Assembly: GCA_016722525.1 (NCBI GenBank)
Contig: JADKJB010000001.1
Coordinates: forward strand, 310,001-374,000
Reading direction: 5' to 3'
Length of the DNA: 64,000 bases
Source of the DNA: Bacteroidota bacterium
GTDB taxonomy: Bacteria; Bacteroidota; Bacteroidia; AKYH767-A; OLB10
A model generated the notes under the pieces. That model worked only from the letters and a program-made list of their open reading frames with translations. It was not told the DNA's origin and did not search any database. Shown here piece by piece: positions 10,700 through 20,084 of the stretch; the first letter of the stretch is position 1, and every line of letters starts with the position of its first letter. The translations under genes were made by a program, and so were the position numbers.

Positions 10700-10707
10700 C
10701 AAATATA
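10700..10707 (-). promoter_or_regulatory. Candidate -7 promoter element of the sensor-kinase operon
   Basis: On the minus strand the bases read TATATTTG, matching the Bacteroidota -7 consensus TAnnTTTG, about 30 bases before the kinase ATG at 10670. A TTTTTG stretch lies a short way upstream. Motif match only. Confidence 0.5.
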
Positions 10708-10749
10708 ACAAAAAGCTGTTTGTGAGAGAAATGAAGCGGGTCAAAGCCC

Positions 10750-11433
10750 TCAAATAACAATTTTCCCGTCATCCATTACAATTATTCGGTCTGTTCGTTT
10801 TGCAAAGTCATCGTCGTGAGTAACAATGAGTAACGATTGTTGTTTTTTAGATGCAATTTCACTAAAAATATCAAAAACAATAGTGCTATTCTTACTGTCA
10901 AGATTCCCGGTTGGCTCATCACCCATAATTATGAGTGGATCATTAATAAGAGCGCGGGCAATGGCTACACGTTGTTTTTGTCCGCCCGACAGTAAATTTG
11001 CTCTTTTGAGGGCCTGGTCATCAATCCCAAGTGTCTTTAGATGTTCCATAGCCCGGTGTTCAACTTCTTCTTCGCTGTATTTCCCTAACTTCAGCCCGGG
11101 CATCATCACATTTCGAAGAACAGTAAATTCTGGCAATAAATAATGAAACTGAAAAACAAATCCGATCTTTTCATTGCGAACCCGGGCCAATTCCATTCCA
11201 TTTCTTTTTTTCATTGAAATAGAATCAATAAAAAGCTCCCCATCATAATCTGTATCCATCGTTGAAAGAATATATAAAAGGGTTGATTTCCCGCAACCCG
11301 ACTTACCTGTTACCGAAACAAACTCCCCCCTGTTTAGAGTGAGATTTACATCATTAAGAACTTTAAATTGAACGGGATCATGAAAAAACTTGGTGATGCC
11401 GCGGGTTTCGATAACAGCTTTGGTGGTACTCAT
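10750..11433 (-). CDS. ABC transporter ATP-binding protein (MacB/LolD type)
   Basis: The ATPase of an export or extrusion ABC system. The 227-residue protein has Walker A GKSGCGKST (43-51), the Q-loop region VFQFHYLLPEFTV, signature LSGGQKQRVAIARAL (148 on), Walker B LIIMGDEPTGNLDS and the switch His in IVTHDDDF. These features and the compact length match the LolD/MacB/FtsE subfamily that works with FtsX-like permeases. Its ATG overlaps the stop of the permease gene by four bases (ATGA), and that gene overlaps the adaptor gene in the same way, so all three are translationally coupled. The most likely role is energising a tripartite pump across the periplasm. The substrate cannot be read from the sequence. 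Confidence 0.92.
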   Translation of the reverse strand: MSTTKAVIETRGITKFFHDPVQFKVLNDVNLTLNRGEFVSVTGKSGCGKSTLLYILSTMDTDYDGELFIDSISMKKRNGMELARVRNEKIGFVFQFHYLLPEFTVLRNVMMPGLKLGKYSEEEVEHRAMEHLKTLGIDDQALKRANLLSGGQKQRVAIARALINDPLIIMGDEPTGNLDSKNSTIVFDIFSEIASKKQQSLLIVTHDDDFAKRTDRIIVMDDGKIVI

Positions 11434-12689
11434 TTGCCACGAATAATAACAACCGGATCAATTTTGCTGGCTTTTCGGGCAGGAAAATAACCTGCGATAT
11501 AAGTTGTGATAAATGAAAAAGCGATACCAATCAGATAAAAGGTACCATTATAATTAATAGGATAGGTACTAATTGCCGGCAATGCAGCGGTATTAAATGG
11601 AATTTGATCAATAATTGATGTGAAAATAAAACCAAGCAGCAATCCAACTGAACCTCCAATTATTCCTATGATAAGAGAAAGATTAATGAATATACGTTTA
11701 ACATCACTGCCTGAAAAACCGGTTGCTTTCAGAATAGCAATAGCGTCCATTTTTTCATATATCATCATATTCAGGATATTATAAATACCAAACCCTGCCA
11801 CAATCAGCAAAGTGATACTAACGGCATAGGTAATAATGTTACGAACTTTGGTTCCCGATTCAAATTGGGCATTAGCAGTTTGCACATCTTCGGCATCAAT
11901 ACTAAAAATTTTTGCATATTCTTTGGCAAGTTGAGGAGCTAAATTAATGTCTTTGAGTTTTACCTGAATATCGGTATAATAGCTATCTGTTTTACCGAGT
12001 AATTTCTGAGTGGTCGACAACGATGCATAGCTTTGAACATCATCAACAGCAGCGAGGCCGAGTTGAAAAATTCCAACTACTTTCAGCGAAACCTGATCTC
12101 CTTTAGCAGTTGTAATTTGAATTATTTCACCTAGCTCAGCCATCATTTTATCGGCAGCTCCTTTACCAAGAATGATGGAGTTTGCTATTTTGTCAAGATC
12201 CATTGGATCGCCAGCAATTATATAATCTTTAAAAGAAAAATATTTTATCTCTTCTTTCACTTCAATTCCATTTACCAATCCGTTAAGATCAATGACCCCA
12301 ACATTATAAAAAACCTGAGCCGCAACTTTAGGTGCTACAGCAAGCACCTTAGGATCTTTATTGAGATAGGCTATGATAGGTATACTATTATAAATTTCGC
12401 TGCGACTATCGGAAGGTTTTACTGATCGAATAGAATTCCAACTAGAATTAAATTCCTGCATTCTGTTTATTGGTTGATCCAATGATGGATTAACAGCATT
12501 AAACAATCTTACATGTGGGGTACGGTTTAAGATGAGGCTGTCCAGCATTTTGTTTAATCCGGTCATAAAACTCACCAAAGTAATAAACATAGCTATACCA
12601 AAAGTTACACCTGCAGCTGCAACAAGCGACTGCCTTAAACGAGCCAGCAACAAAGTTTGCGATATCTCAAGCGTAAGCGACTTCTTCAT
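11430..12689 (-). CDS. ABC transporter permease (FtsX/MacB_PCD family)
   Basis: The 419-residue inner-membrane permease has the MacB topology: one N-terminal membrane helix (about 20-45, VAAAGVTFGIAMFITLVSF), a periplasmic domain of about 225 residues, then three C-terminal helices, the last ending before AGYFPARKASKIDPVVIIRGK. The final segment is the conserved end of FtsX-fold permeases. Its 3' end overlaps the ATPase gene and its 5' end overlaps the adaptor gene, each by ATGA. MacB-type systems use mechanical coupling to push periplasmic substrates through an outer-membrane channel. No TolC-like gene lies beside these three, so the channel would be encoded elsewhere. Family is firm; substrate (drug, peptide, lipid) is unknown. 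Confidence 0.9.
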   Translation of the reverse strand: MKKSLTLEISQTLLLARLRQSLVAAAGVTFGIAMFITLVSFMTGLNKMLDSLILNRTPHVRLFNAVNPSLDQPINRMQEFNSSWNSIRSVKPSDSRSEIYNSIPIIAYLNKDPKVLAVAPKVAAQVFYNVGVIDLNGLVNGIEVKEEIKYFSFKDYIIAGDPMDLDKIANSIILGKGAADKMMAELGEIIQITTAKGDQVSLKVVGIFQLGLAAVDDVQSYASLSTTQKLLGKTDSYYTDIQVKLKDINLAPQLAKEYAKIFSIDAEDVQTANAQFESGTKVRNIITYAVSITLLIVAGFGIYNILNMMIYEKMDAIAILKATGFSGSDVKRIFINLSLIIGIIGGSVGLLLGFIFTSIIDQIPFNTAALPAISTYPINYNGTFYLIGIAFSFITTYIAGYFPARKASKIDPVVIIRGK

Positions 12690-13798
12690 TTCACAGGCAA
12701 AAATATTTTTTGGTTTACATCGAGTCCGCTGGTGATTTCAACCCATTGCATATTTGCAATTCCAACTGCTACTAGGATGGTATCAGATGGGCCGGTTAAA
12801 AGCTGGTTATTACCTATCAGATAGGCAGCTGGAATTGTGAGCGCATTTTCTTTCTTTTCGGTGAGTATATTTGCTTCGATGGTAAGGTTGGGGAAAAGCA
12901 GTGTTGGCTTTTCTTTAAACTTCGCAAGCACTTTAAAAGTGCGGGTTCGTTGATTCATATAAGGTTCTATTCTCACAACTGCTGCTTCAAAGACCTCCCC
13001 CCGGTAACTATCCATGGTGATAAAAACTCGTTGTTGCATTTTTACTTTAGTGATGTCATATTCATCCACCTGCATTTCAATTTCAAACTGATTGGATTCC
13101 CCAATGATCGCGATAGGAGTTTGCAAAGAAACAAGTTCTCCTTTTTCTTTGAGTATGGAATAAATAGTTCCATAAATAGAACTCCTGATCGTATAATCGG
13201 CTTGCTGCTTTTGAGAAATTTTAAGATTGTTTACGGATTGCTGGTACGATTTTAGAAGTTCCAGTTTTGCCTGATTATATTGCAGTTGTATTCCTTCAAA
13301 ATCTGTCACCGCTGCCTGAAAAGATAACTCCCTCCGCTCCAGATCAACTTTAGAGCCTACCTGCTGTGCCCATAAATTTTTCTGCCGCTCTAAAAGTATA
13401 GAATCATTTTTCATTTTAGCCTTTGCGAGTTGCACCCGAGACTCTAATTCACGCAAAGTATTGGAAGCAGGTCCGGTTTTATCTTTTGATAATTCCATAT
13501 TCAATCTGGCATTCTCTGTACTCATAGCAGAAATCATATTGTCGATAACAAAAAGAGGAGTTTCAGGATTGATGGTATCACCTTCTTTCACAAGTATCTC
13601 TTTAATAATTCCGCCTGAGGTTGCAAAAACTTCGTATTGACCAACAGCTTTTATTACCCCTGATGCATAAATTGATTCCGTAATATCCTGTACAACAGGA
13701 GTTGTTGTAACATTGGATTTGTTACAGGAACTAAAAAATAGCAGTGCAACGAAAAATAAACCGATAACTCCTTTTTGTATTAGTGCCGGTTGATTCAT
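12686..13798 (-). CDS. Periplasmic adaptor lipoprotein (HlyD/MacA family)
   Basis: The membrane-fusion subunit of the tripartite exporter. The start at 13798 gives MNQPALIQKGVIGLFFVALL followed by FFSSCNKS, a lipobox with the lipidated Cys. An ATG 26 codons upstream is open but would spoil the signal peptide. The order is a biotinyl-lipoyl half (GGIIKEILVKEGDTINPETP), a coiled-coil hairpin (about 115-215), the second lipoyl half (RSSIYGTIYSILKEKGELV), then beta-barrel and membrane-proximal domains (FEIEMQVDEYDITKVKMQQ). About 370 residues, normal for MacA-like adaptors. It is the first gene of the operon, and its stop overlaps the permease start. The adaptor, permease and ATPase probably assemble stoichiometrically. 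Confidence 0.9.
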   Translation of the reverse strand: MNQPALIQKGVIGLFFVALLFFSSCNKSNVTTTPVVQDITESIYASGVIKAVGQYEVFATSGGIIKEILVKEGDTINPETPLFVIDNMISAMSTENARLNMELSKDKTGPASNTLRELESRVQLAKAKMKNDSILLERQKNLWAQQVGSKVDLERRELSFQAAVTDFEGIQLQYNQAKLELLKSYQQSVNNLKISQKQQADYTIRSSIYGTIYSILKEKGELVSLQTPIAIIGESNQFEIEMQVDEYDITKVKMQQRVFITMDSYRGEVFEAAVVRIEPYMNQRTRTFKVLAKFKEKPTLLFPNLTIEANILTEKKENALTIPAAYLIGNNQLLTGPSDTILVAVGIANMQWVEITSGLDVNQKIFLPVK

Positions 13799-14086
13799 AT
13801 AACTTACGTTGTGAGGGAATTGATTTAAACCGTTAAGATAAAAAAAAGACAACACTCTATCTAAATTTCTCTTCAAATACCGAAATAATAAAATGCAAAT
13901 CCTGTGTAATAGTTCATTTTATTGTTGCAGAAGATGAAACATCAAATTTAAGAACAATACATTTACTCCATGAAATGCTTGTGCAAATAGAAAATAAAAT
14001 AAATTGAAAAAAGGTGACATTAATCACCTACCATTATTGATGATGAAATAAAAACATCCTATGAATAAAACGAATTGTACTACCGG

Positions 14087-14818
14087 TTAAGCTACCCTTA
14101 CAATTTTAACTATACCAAGAGTGTCCAATAATCTGATTACCGGATAAACAGGATCAAATTCCCACCAACGAGTGGCGAAATTGCTTCTGGCAGCATAGTG
14201 ATGATGATTATTTTGAAACAATTCCCCAAGCAAGAGAAAATCAATAAAAAGGGTATTTTTAGAGTGATCTCCGTCGGTAAAATTGGTATAACCGTATTTG
14301 TGGCCTGCCCAATTAACAATTGCTCCTTGAATAGGACCCATAAAAAAAATGCAAGGGTAAAAATAGCCACATCCACCATTGAGTTGCAAAAATAGCGTAG
14401 AAAAGAATATAGGCAGCGACAAACGAATAACGTGACATCGAACTTTCGGCTATTTTTCTAATTTAGGCCATGTGGGATAATTCTTGTCAAAACGAGCTTC
14501 CGGTTCCACTTGGTGACTCACCAAAGCATAATAATAGTCTTTGGTTTTCCAGATCATCTGGAACGCATCTCTGAAATAATGTGGAGAATGAGGATCTTTT
14601 TCAGTGTCGCTGTAGGCATGATGCATCCTGTGCATAATGGCATAAGCTCTTGGGTTTAAATAAGATGAACCTTGTGTAATCCAGGTAAATATAAAAAAGA
14701 ATTTTTCCCAGAAAGGGTTCATTGTGAACATCTTATGAGCTCCATAACGGTGATGAAAAAAAGTTTGTGCAAATAATGAAAGATACCAGTGAAGAATCAG
14801 AAATAATAGAATCGGCAT
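14087..14818 (-). CDS. Membrane acyl-CoA/acyl-lipid desaturase, two compensating frame breaks
   Basis: A di-iron membrane fatty-acid desaturase. The three histidine boxes are present: HHRYGAH, HRMHHAYSD and NNHHHYA, along with WAGHKYGY. The protein begins MPILLFLILHWYLSLFAQTF and should have about 245 residues. Read as given, the frame stops after TWPKLEK. One extra A in the minus-strand run at 14453-14457 continues as IAESSMSRYSFVAAYILFYA and then TQWWMWLFLPLHFF. Removing one base from the A8 run at 14342-14349 then restores FMGPIQGAIVNWAGHKYGY to the end. The middle third lies in a third frame, so two opposite indels are needed. The likely role is making unsaturated membrane fatty acids. 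I treat the breaks as sequencing errors, not decay. Confidence 0.85.
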
Positions 14819-14972
14819 GTAAGATTTAAGATTTTAAGGGGCAAAGTTGCGAAAAAAAAGCGGGAAATTTATATGATTTTCGTCATTTGCTTTATCTTCA
14901 GAACTGTAAGGTATAACAAGGCACCTGCTTATTAGTTCAAATCTTAATAATATTTATGCTTAAAATAGTGAT

Positions 14973-16199
14973 TCAAAGTTTAATTACTGATGCTTGTACT
15001 GTTCCCCGATTGCCCGATTTGGAAACAGAGATCAGCTGGTAGGTGCCCGGAGAAAGTTTTGAAATATCCAATTGAGTCTTTTTGCAAGCCTCCATGTCAA
15101 AGGTTTTGACGGTTTGGCCATTTTCATTAATAAGGCTGACATTAATTTCCTGATTTCGGTTATTTGTCAGAAACAAGAAATCATGAGACGGATTAGGATA
15201 AAAGATAACTTCTGGATTTTCAGTAGTTAAATCGGACACTGTTGTTGCAGTATTGAAACTATAAATTTCACCATCTGTATTACAATACCAACCATGATTG
15301 ATATCAGGAATTGATAATCCGGAAATATCCACAGAGGAACCACTTGGTTGAGATTGCCAAAGAGAACCTCCATCAATTGTGGAATTAATAGTTCCTGCCA
15401 TTCCACCCATCCAGCCATGCGTATTGTCTGCAAAAGATACAGAACCGAAATCGATTGGCAAAGAAGAACTTTGGGTGCTCCAGGTTTGACCGTAATCATT
15501 TGAGTAAATTATTGTTCCTGCTTCACCACAAAACCAGGCATCACCACCTTTTACATCTACACCTAACAAACCATCAGGAACATTGGAAGCAATAGCGTTC
15601 CAGCTATTACCACCGTCCGTTGTTCTGTAAAGTTCACCGCCACCGCAACCAAGAATTCCGGTAGTGCCATTGTTAAAAAATTTCATGCAAAACATATCTT
15701 CACCGGTAACATTTTGAGAGACCCAGTTTATTCCGCCATCAGTTGTTTTAGATAATAATCCATTTTTACCCATGACCCAACCTGTCGAAGAATTAATAAA
15801 ATAAACATTAAACAGGCGTTCAGGAAAAGTTGTTGGATTTGTCCATGTTGCACCTCCGTCGACGGATTTAATAAACAATCCGTCATTTCCCCCACCATTT
15901 CTTCCGGCAGAAAATAGTTCATTGGCATTGAGCACACAGGCTTTCGTTGTACGATAATTTGAATTTCCAAGAGTATACGTGTTCCAGGTTGTTCCACCAT
16001 CAAAAGTTTTAAGAACTACTCCGGTAATGAGTGCACCTCCGATTGCTGAATCACCAAAAATAAAACCATTAGAAGAGTCCAGGAAATGCAAATCAGATAA
16101 CTCAAGATTGTTTCGCTGCTGCTGAAGTTGCCACGATTGAGCTTGTCCGGTTTTAAGAATAACTAAACAAACAATAATAGTTAGAATAATTTTTTTCAT
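14973..16199 (-). CDS. Secreted Ycf48/BNR-like beta-propeller protein with T9SS sorting domain
   Basis: The 408-residue protein has a signal peptide (MKKIILTIIVCLVILKTGQAQ) and six or more repeats with the Asp-box/Ycf48 pattern: FKTFDGGTTWNT, IKSVDGGATWTN, SKTTDGGINWVS, YRTTDGGNSWNA and IYSNDYGQTWST. Ycf48-like and BNR repeats fold as beta-propellers. From about residue 325 the T9SS type A C-terminal domain follows (FYPNPSHDFLFL...NENGQTVKTF...LSPGTYQLISV). The protein is therefore probably cleaved and anchored at, or released from, the cell surface. It is the last of a same-strand run of cargo genes, but a gap of about 570 bases separates it from its upstream neighbour. Binding partner or enzymatic function is not visible. 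Confidence 0.82.
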   Translation of the reverse strand: MKKIILTIIVCLVILKTGQAQSWQLQQQRNNLELSDLHFLDSSNGFIFGDSAIGGALITGVVLKTFDGGTTWNTYTLGNSNYRTTKACVLNANELFSAGRNGGGNDGLFIKSVDGGATWTNPTTFPERLFNVYFINSSTGWVMGKNGLLSKTTDGGINWVSQNVTGEDMFCMKFFNNGTTGILGCGGGELYRTTDGGNSWNAIASNVPDGLLGVDVKGGDAWFCGEAGTIIYSNDYGQTWSTQSSSLPIDFGSVSFADNTHGWMGGMAGTINSTIDGGSLWQSQPSGSSVDISGLSIPDINHGWYCNTDGEIYSFNTATTVSDLTTENPEVIFYPNPSHDFLFLTNNRNQEINVSLINENGQTVKTFDMEACKKTQLDISKLSPGTYQLISVSKSGNRGTVQASVIKL

Positions 16200-16586
16200 G
16201 ATGTGTGTTTGCTTTAATTTATTTTAAAATTGAAGATGATTGAAAGTAATTTTAATAAATTAACTGGATTAGATTATGAAAAGCAAGAAAGCAATCCATT
16301 TAAAATTTTACGTTCCGGATTAGGAGCACTCACGACAGTATATTGCTACCCTACAACCCTATTATAAACGAACAATCCCGCCATTAGCCGCTCCATTCCA
16401 TATGCCATTTGTTTGACCACTAAGAATCATACAATACTACTGAGATATGTAAATATGAAAAAACCTAATGTGCTGAATGGGTTAAATGAGTATCTGAACC
16501 AGTTAATTTAAAAATTCAGTGGTTGGCTTTAGAATATAACTGCTTTGAATAAATAAACAAATGGCGACATGTGGCAGTTTCACTTT

Positions 16587-16682
16587 TTATAATGAATCTG
16601 GATAAAGTGAACGTCTGTTATTTGCTTGTGATGCACAAATTTTTGAAATAAAAATAAAGATAAATAATAGTACTTTTTTCAT
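16587..16682 (-). pseudogene. Signal-peptide-only ORF, likely remnant of a secreted-protein gene
   Basis: A 31-codon minus-strand ORF reading MKKVLLFIFIFISKICASQ followed by ANNRRSLYPDSL and a stop. The opening is a good Bacteroidota signal peptide: MKK, a hydrophobic core, then CASQ as a cleavage region, very like the neighbouring cargo genes. The protein ends 12 residues after the predicted cleavage site. No continuing frame I could read downstream resembles a T9SS cargo. The simplest explanation is the 5' remnant of a deleted or degraded cargo gene; a very short secreted peptide is less likely. Confidence 0.45.
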
Positions 16683-16717
16683 TTCAAATATGTCTAAAAA
16701 AATCGTTACTTAATATA

Positions 16718-16758
16718 AATATCAATGACTGCTTAAAGTTTAAACAGTCATTGATATT
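16718..16758 (-). terminator. Hairpin terminator after the Fn3 T9SS gene
   Basis: Perfect 14-base inverted repeat AATATCAATGACTG / CAGTCATTGATATT around a 13-base loop, eight bases beyond the stop of the gene ending at 16766, followed on the minus strand by an AT-rich tract with no clean T-run. Confidence 0.6.
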
Positions 16759-16765
16759 CTTCATT

Positions 16766-17692
16766 CTATTTTTTGACAACAATTTTTCTTGTGGAATTTC
16801 TTTCTGATGTTTCAATTCTGATCTGATAAATACCATTTTTAATATCAGTTAATGGAATATTTATAGTACTATTCTGCGATTTAGCTGAAATGCTTTCAGA
16901 TTTTACAAGTCTTCCGGTGATATCATAAATTTCAAATGATTCAATTCTTTCATTTTCATTTCCTGAAATATTGATCTGAACAAAGTCAGAAGCCGGATTT
17001 GGATAAATAGAAATAACTTCTCCACCTATTGATTGTGTCGACAAATCACCAATTCTCAAAGCATTAGTTGTAAAGAAAACCCATGGTGTCCATGATGCAT
17101 TCACTCCGACGGCGCATCTCTTTCTGACTTTTACCTTATAGTTTGAAGAGGGATTCAAACCAGAAATGGTATAGCTATTTGTTGTTGTATTAATATTGAA
17201 CAGAAAATTAACAGGGTTCCCGGAGGCATCTTCGACCCGTACTGCATAGCCCAATCCACCTACACTTGCATTCCAATTGAAACTGGCTCCGGTAGTCGTA
17301 GTTGAAGTCACATTTAATCCTGTTAACTGCACACAATTTACAGCACCGCCTCCTGCTACAAAAGTAAACCAGGCAGACCAATTTGATTTATCTCCTCCAC
17401 AACGTGTACGAACCTTAAACTTATAGACTAATCCTCCGGTCAATCCTGTAATTGTATAAGCATTTGCATTCGTATTAGGTTTCAGACTGAACGGAGTCGG
17501 GTTGTTTTGTCCGTTTTGAATCTCAACATTATAGCTTGAAGCTCCCCCCATAGCGGTCCAATTTAACTGAGCGCTCGTAGCACTCAAAGATGTCGCGGTT
17601 AATCCTGTTGGAATTGGGCATTGCGAAAATGCCAGATTAGCTGTAATCAATACAATTAGCATTGAGAATAGTGATAACGTAATTTTTTTCAT
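16766..17692 (-). CDS. Secreted protein with two Fn3 domains and T9SS sorting domain
   Basis: The 308-residue protein has a signal peptide (MKKITLSLFSMLIVLITANL ending near AFSQ) and two fibronectin type III domains. These share the same pattern: IPTGLTATSLSATSAQLNW...YKFKVRTRCGGDKSNWSAWF, then LTGLNVTSTTTTGASFNWN...YKVKVRKRCAVGVNASWTPW. They are clear internal duplicates of about 100 residues. The T9SS type A domain follows from about residue 228 (ISIYPNPASDFVQINIS...ITDIKNGIYQIRIET). There is no catalytic module, so it is most likely a binding or scaffold protein of the cell surface. It is followed by a hairpin terminator, which suggests that its transcript ends here. Confidence 0.82.
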   Translation of the reverse strand: MKKITLSLFSMLIVLITANLAFSQCPIPTGLTATSLSATSAQLNWTAMGGASSYNVEIQNGQNNPTPFSLKPNTNANAYTITGLTGGLVYKFKVRTRCGGDKSNWSAWFTFVAGGGAVNCVQLTGLNVTSTTTTGASFNWNASVGGLGYAVRVEDASGNPVNFLFNINTTTNSYTISGLNPSSNYKVKVRKRCAVGVNASWTPWVFFTTNALRIGDLSTQSIGGEVISIYPNPASDFVQINISGNENERIESFEIYDITGRLVKSESISAKSQNSTINIPLTDIKNGIYQIRIETSERNSTRKIVVKK

Positions 17693-18142
17693 AAGTCTAA
17701 TATTTAGGTTGTTAATAATTGATGTAATACTATCAGGATTAAATAACTGTACAAATTAAAAATAGCTGAGCAGGGAAAATCAGCTGCTGAATAAGAAAAA
17801 TGCTATAGCTTTAGCGGTAATGTCAAGTAACACTATTTTATTTATCTCAAGCTCGACATTTTAAACCGACAATAGTTTTTGTACTCAAAACAATTCAACC
17901 ATTGTGAATATTTCATATTCAACATATATGAAAATGACAAACAAATTCGAAATTAAATGTTTCTGAAAAATCACAAAACAATACTCTTTAGAAAAAGTGC
18001 CGGATTTATTTCATTTAAAAATTCGAAATATTCAGGGCTCTGTTTTAATGTATGATCCCAAATTAATTCAAACTTTTTTTCAAATGATAACTATAAAAAA
18101 GGATGATAAAACGACAAAATACCTATTGGAAAGATTCAAATT
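17693..18142. other. Intergenic, no gene recognised
   Basis: About 450 AT-rich bases between two T9SS cargo genes of the same strand. Short open frames (for example on the + strand from 17997) have no signal peptide, no recognisable motif and overlap the end of the RCC1 gene. I see no tRNA, repeat or convincing terminator. It presumably carries the promoter for the gene starting at 17692. Confidence 0.5.
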
Positions 18143-20062
18143 TCAATGCTTCACCAATTTTATATTTAAAATTGAATCTGTTGCTTTAATTTGACAGAAA
18201 TAAATCCCGCTTTCAAGATTGATACCATCAAAAATAAATTCTACTTTGCCTTCATTAATGTCGCCTGCATACATCTTGAGGATCATTCTACCGGCAACAT
18301 CGAATAAATATATTTGAATACTTTGTTTATAATCTGATGAAAACTGGAAGTTAAGAAAAGAAGTGAAGGGATTTGGTGAAATATTTATGCTTGCTTCAGT
18401 CCATCCATGGGTAATAGCAATAGTTTTAAGGTCTGTTTTCACCCCGTCATAATCTGTTTGAGAAAGCTTATAATAATTATTGCCATCTTCCGGAAATCCA
18501 TCAACACATTTATATTGCATATTCGCAGCACTGGTTCCAGATGCTTTGACTTTCATGAATTCAGAGAAAGTGACGGCATTTGTCGATTTTTCAATTGTAA
18601 AAAAATCATTGTTTATTTCAGCAGCTGTGATCCAATTCAACTCTATAGTGGCATTTGTGTTTTTTCCGTCAAAAGAAATTAATTCTATTGGTAAAGGAAC
18701 AAGGCATGCGCTACTCAGATTTGTTAGTTCAAATGAACTTATAACCCCGCAACATGATGCGGGTAATGGCCCTCCTAAACTGCCAAACCAGTTATTCCCT
18801 GCACCATAAATACATCCATCGTTTTTTAAAACCAAAGCACTATTCAGTCCTGCTTGAATTTCGAGAACACCTGTTGTTGCAATTTTCGGACAATCAAAAT
18901 TCCCATCCGGAGGGCTTCCATCTCCTAACTGTCCATCAAAATCAGCACCCCATGACCATAAGTTACCACTTGCATCAAGCGCATACCCATTTTCACCTGA
19001 AGCGGCAATACTGGTGATATTAGTTAGAAAACCAGAACAATTGTTTCCAACCACTCTTTTGGGAATGTAAACATCAGGGCCTGCACCTGTTCCTGTTTGA
19101 GCATAATTATTTAAACCCCATCCATAAACAGCACCAGTTGCATCAAGTGCCAGCATAAATCTTCGTCCTGCTGCAATAGAAACTATTTTTGTCAATGGAG
19201 TACAAGCTGCAGAAGATACAACACGCGATGGAATAGTTGAACCTCCACCAGGACCATAAATATTCCCATTTCCTAATTGACCAAATGAACCACTACCCAT
19301 TGTCCACAAAGTACTATCCCACCTTAAAATAGCAACAAACTCATCACCAATTTCAACATCATTGGCCCAATTTATTGGAGTGGTTCCATCTTCTGTTATT
19401 TCTTTTGCATAAAAATAGGTGTTGCCCGAAATATATGAAGGGCCCATAGTTCCTCCATAATTATTACCCCAACCATAAACATGATGATCAGCAGTTAGTG
19501 CAAATGTCATGGCATAGCCGGCTGATACTTTAACAACATTGGTGAGTGGTGTGCCTGGTGCAATGAGAGTTTGCTGTGGATCGGGTTGTGCCGCAACCCA
19601 TGAAAAACCATCTCCTATTTTACCCCACCAATTATCGCCCCATCCCCACAATGTACCATCACCCCGCAATGCAAAAGCAGTATTAAATCCCAATGCAACC
19701 TGTTTTATGTTAACTATGTTGGGACTTGGTACCTGAACCCAAAAGTTATTTGTATTAAAAGGATTGGCAACCAATCCATCTCCCATTTCACCATTTTGAT
19801 CTGAGCCACTACCCCATACAGTTCCATCGGGTTTTACAGATATACTAACACCCGTTGAAGCCATATTGGTAGCCATTGTCGGCTTCGTAAATTGACTCAA
19901 CAAAGGAAGTAAAGGAGTAGCAGGAGGAGACGCAGGAGAACAGGATAGAATTTGAAATGCGACTGGGTCAGTACGGAGTTGATTCGATGACTGAGCAAAT
20001 AACTCTATATGTACTAATAGTATAAAAATTATAATGAAGAAATTTTTCATTTTTGATAGCAT
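18143..20062 (-). CDS. Secreted RCC1-repeat protein with T9SS sorting domain
   Basis: The 639-residue protein has a signal peptide (KNFFIIIFILLVHIELFAQ) and then seven or so RCC1-type repeats, e.g. VKPDGTVWGSGSDQNGEMGDG, LRGDGTLWGWGDNWWGKIGDG and LDASGNLWSWGADFDGQLGDG. RCC1 repeats form a seven-bladed propeller. A linker region (PLPIELISFDGKNTNATIELNW...) of the kind often found before T9SS domains leads to the type A C-terminal domain (ISPNPFTSFLNFQF...NLESGIYFCQIKA). The start is probably the second Met (MKNFFIIIF, five codons in). Secreted bacterial RCC1 proteins are generally of unknown function; a binding role is likely. It lies 22 bases downstream of the gene at 20085-22106 and may share its transcript. 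Confidence 0.82.
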   Translation of the reverse strand: MLSKMKNFFIIIFILLVHIELFAQSSNQLRTDPVAFQILSCSPASPPATPLLPLLSQFTKPTMATNMASTGVSISVKPDGTVWGSGSDQNGEMGDGLVANPFNTNNFWVQVPSPNIVNIKQVALGFNTAFALRGDGTLWGWGDNWWGKIGDGFSWVAAQPDPQQTLIAPGTPLTNVVKVSAGYAMTFALTADHHVYGWGNNYGGTMGPSYISGNTYFYAKEITEDGTTPINWANDVEIGDEFVAILRWDSTLWTMGSGSFGQLGNGNIYGPGGGSTIPSRVVSSAACTPLTKIVSIAAGRRFMLALDATGAVYGWGLNNYAQTGTGAGPDVYIPKRVVGNNCSGFLTNITSIAASGENGYALDASGNLWSWGADFDGQLGDGSPPDGNFDCPKIATTGVLEIQAGLNSALVLKNDGCIYGAGNNWFGSLGGPLPASCCGVISSFELTNLSSACLVPLPIELISFDGKNTNATIELNWITAAEINNDFFTIEKSTNAVTFSEFMKVKASGTSAANMQYKCVDGFPEDGNNYYKLSQTDYDGVKTDLKTIAITHGWTEASINISPNPFTSFLNFQFSSDYKQSIQIYLFDVAGRMILKMYAGDINEGKVEFIFDGINLESGIYFCQIKATDSILNIKLVKH

Positions 20063-20084
20063 GCACTCTAATCAAAATTAATAT

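Larger units (their letters stand above)
16200..16765. other. Gene-poor interval with a signal-peptide remnant and a hairpin
   Basis: No full gene is seen in this 566-base stretch between two T9SS cargo genes. It holds a strong hairpin (16718-16758) and, on the minus strand, a 31-codon ORF that is essentially only a signal peptide (16587-16682). Minus-strand bases further on have short secreted-protein-like segments in broken frames. It looks like the site of a decayed cargo gene. Confidence 0.5.

Noticed and set aside
14137..14379. 80-codon hydrophobic minus-strand ORF
   Set aside because: Other-frame shadow of the desaturase gene; its hydrophobicity follows from the membrane protein it overlaps.
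17997..18194. 65-codon + strand ORF
   Set aside because: No motif or signal peptide; it overlaps the 3' end of the RCC1 gene and has the composition of intergenic DNA.
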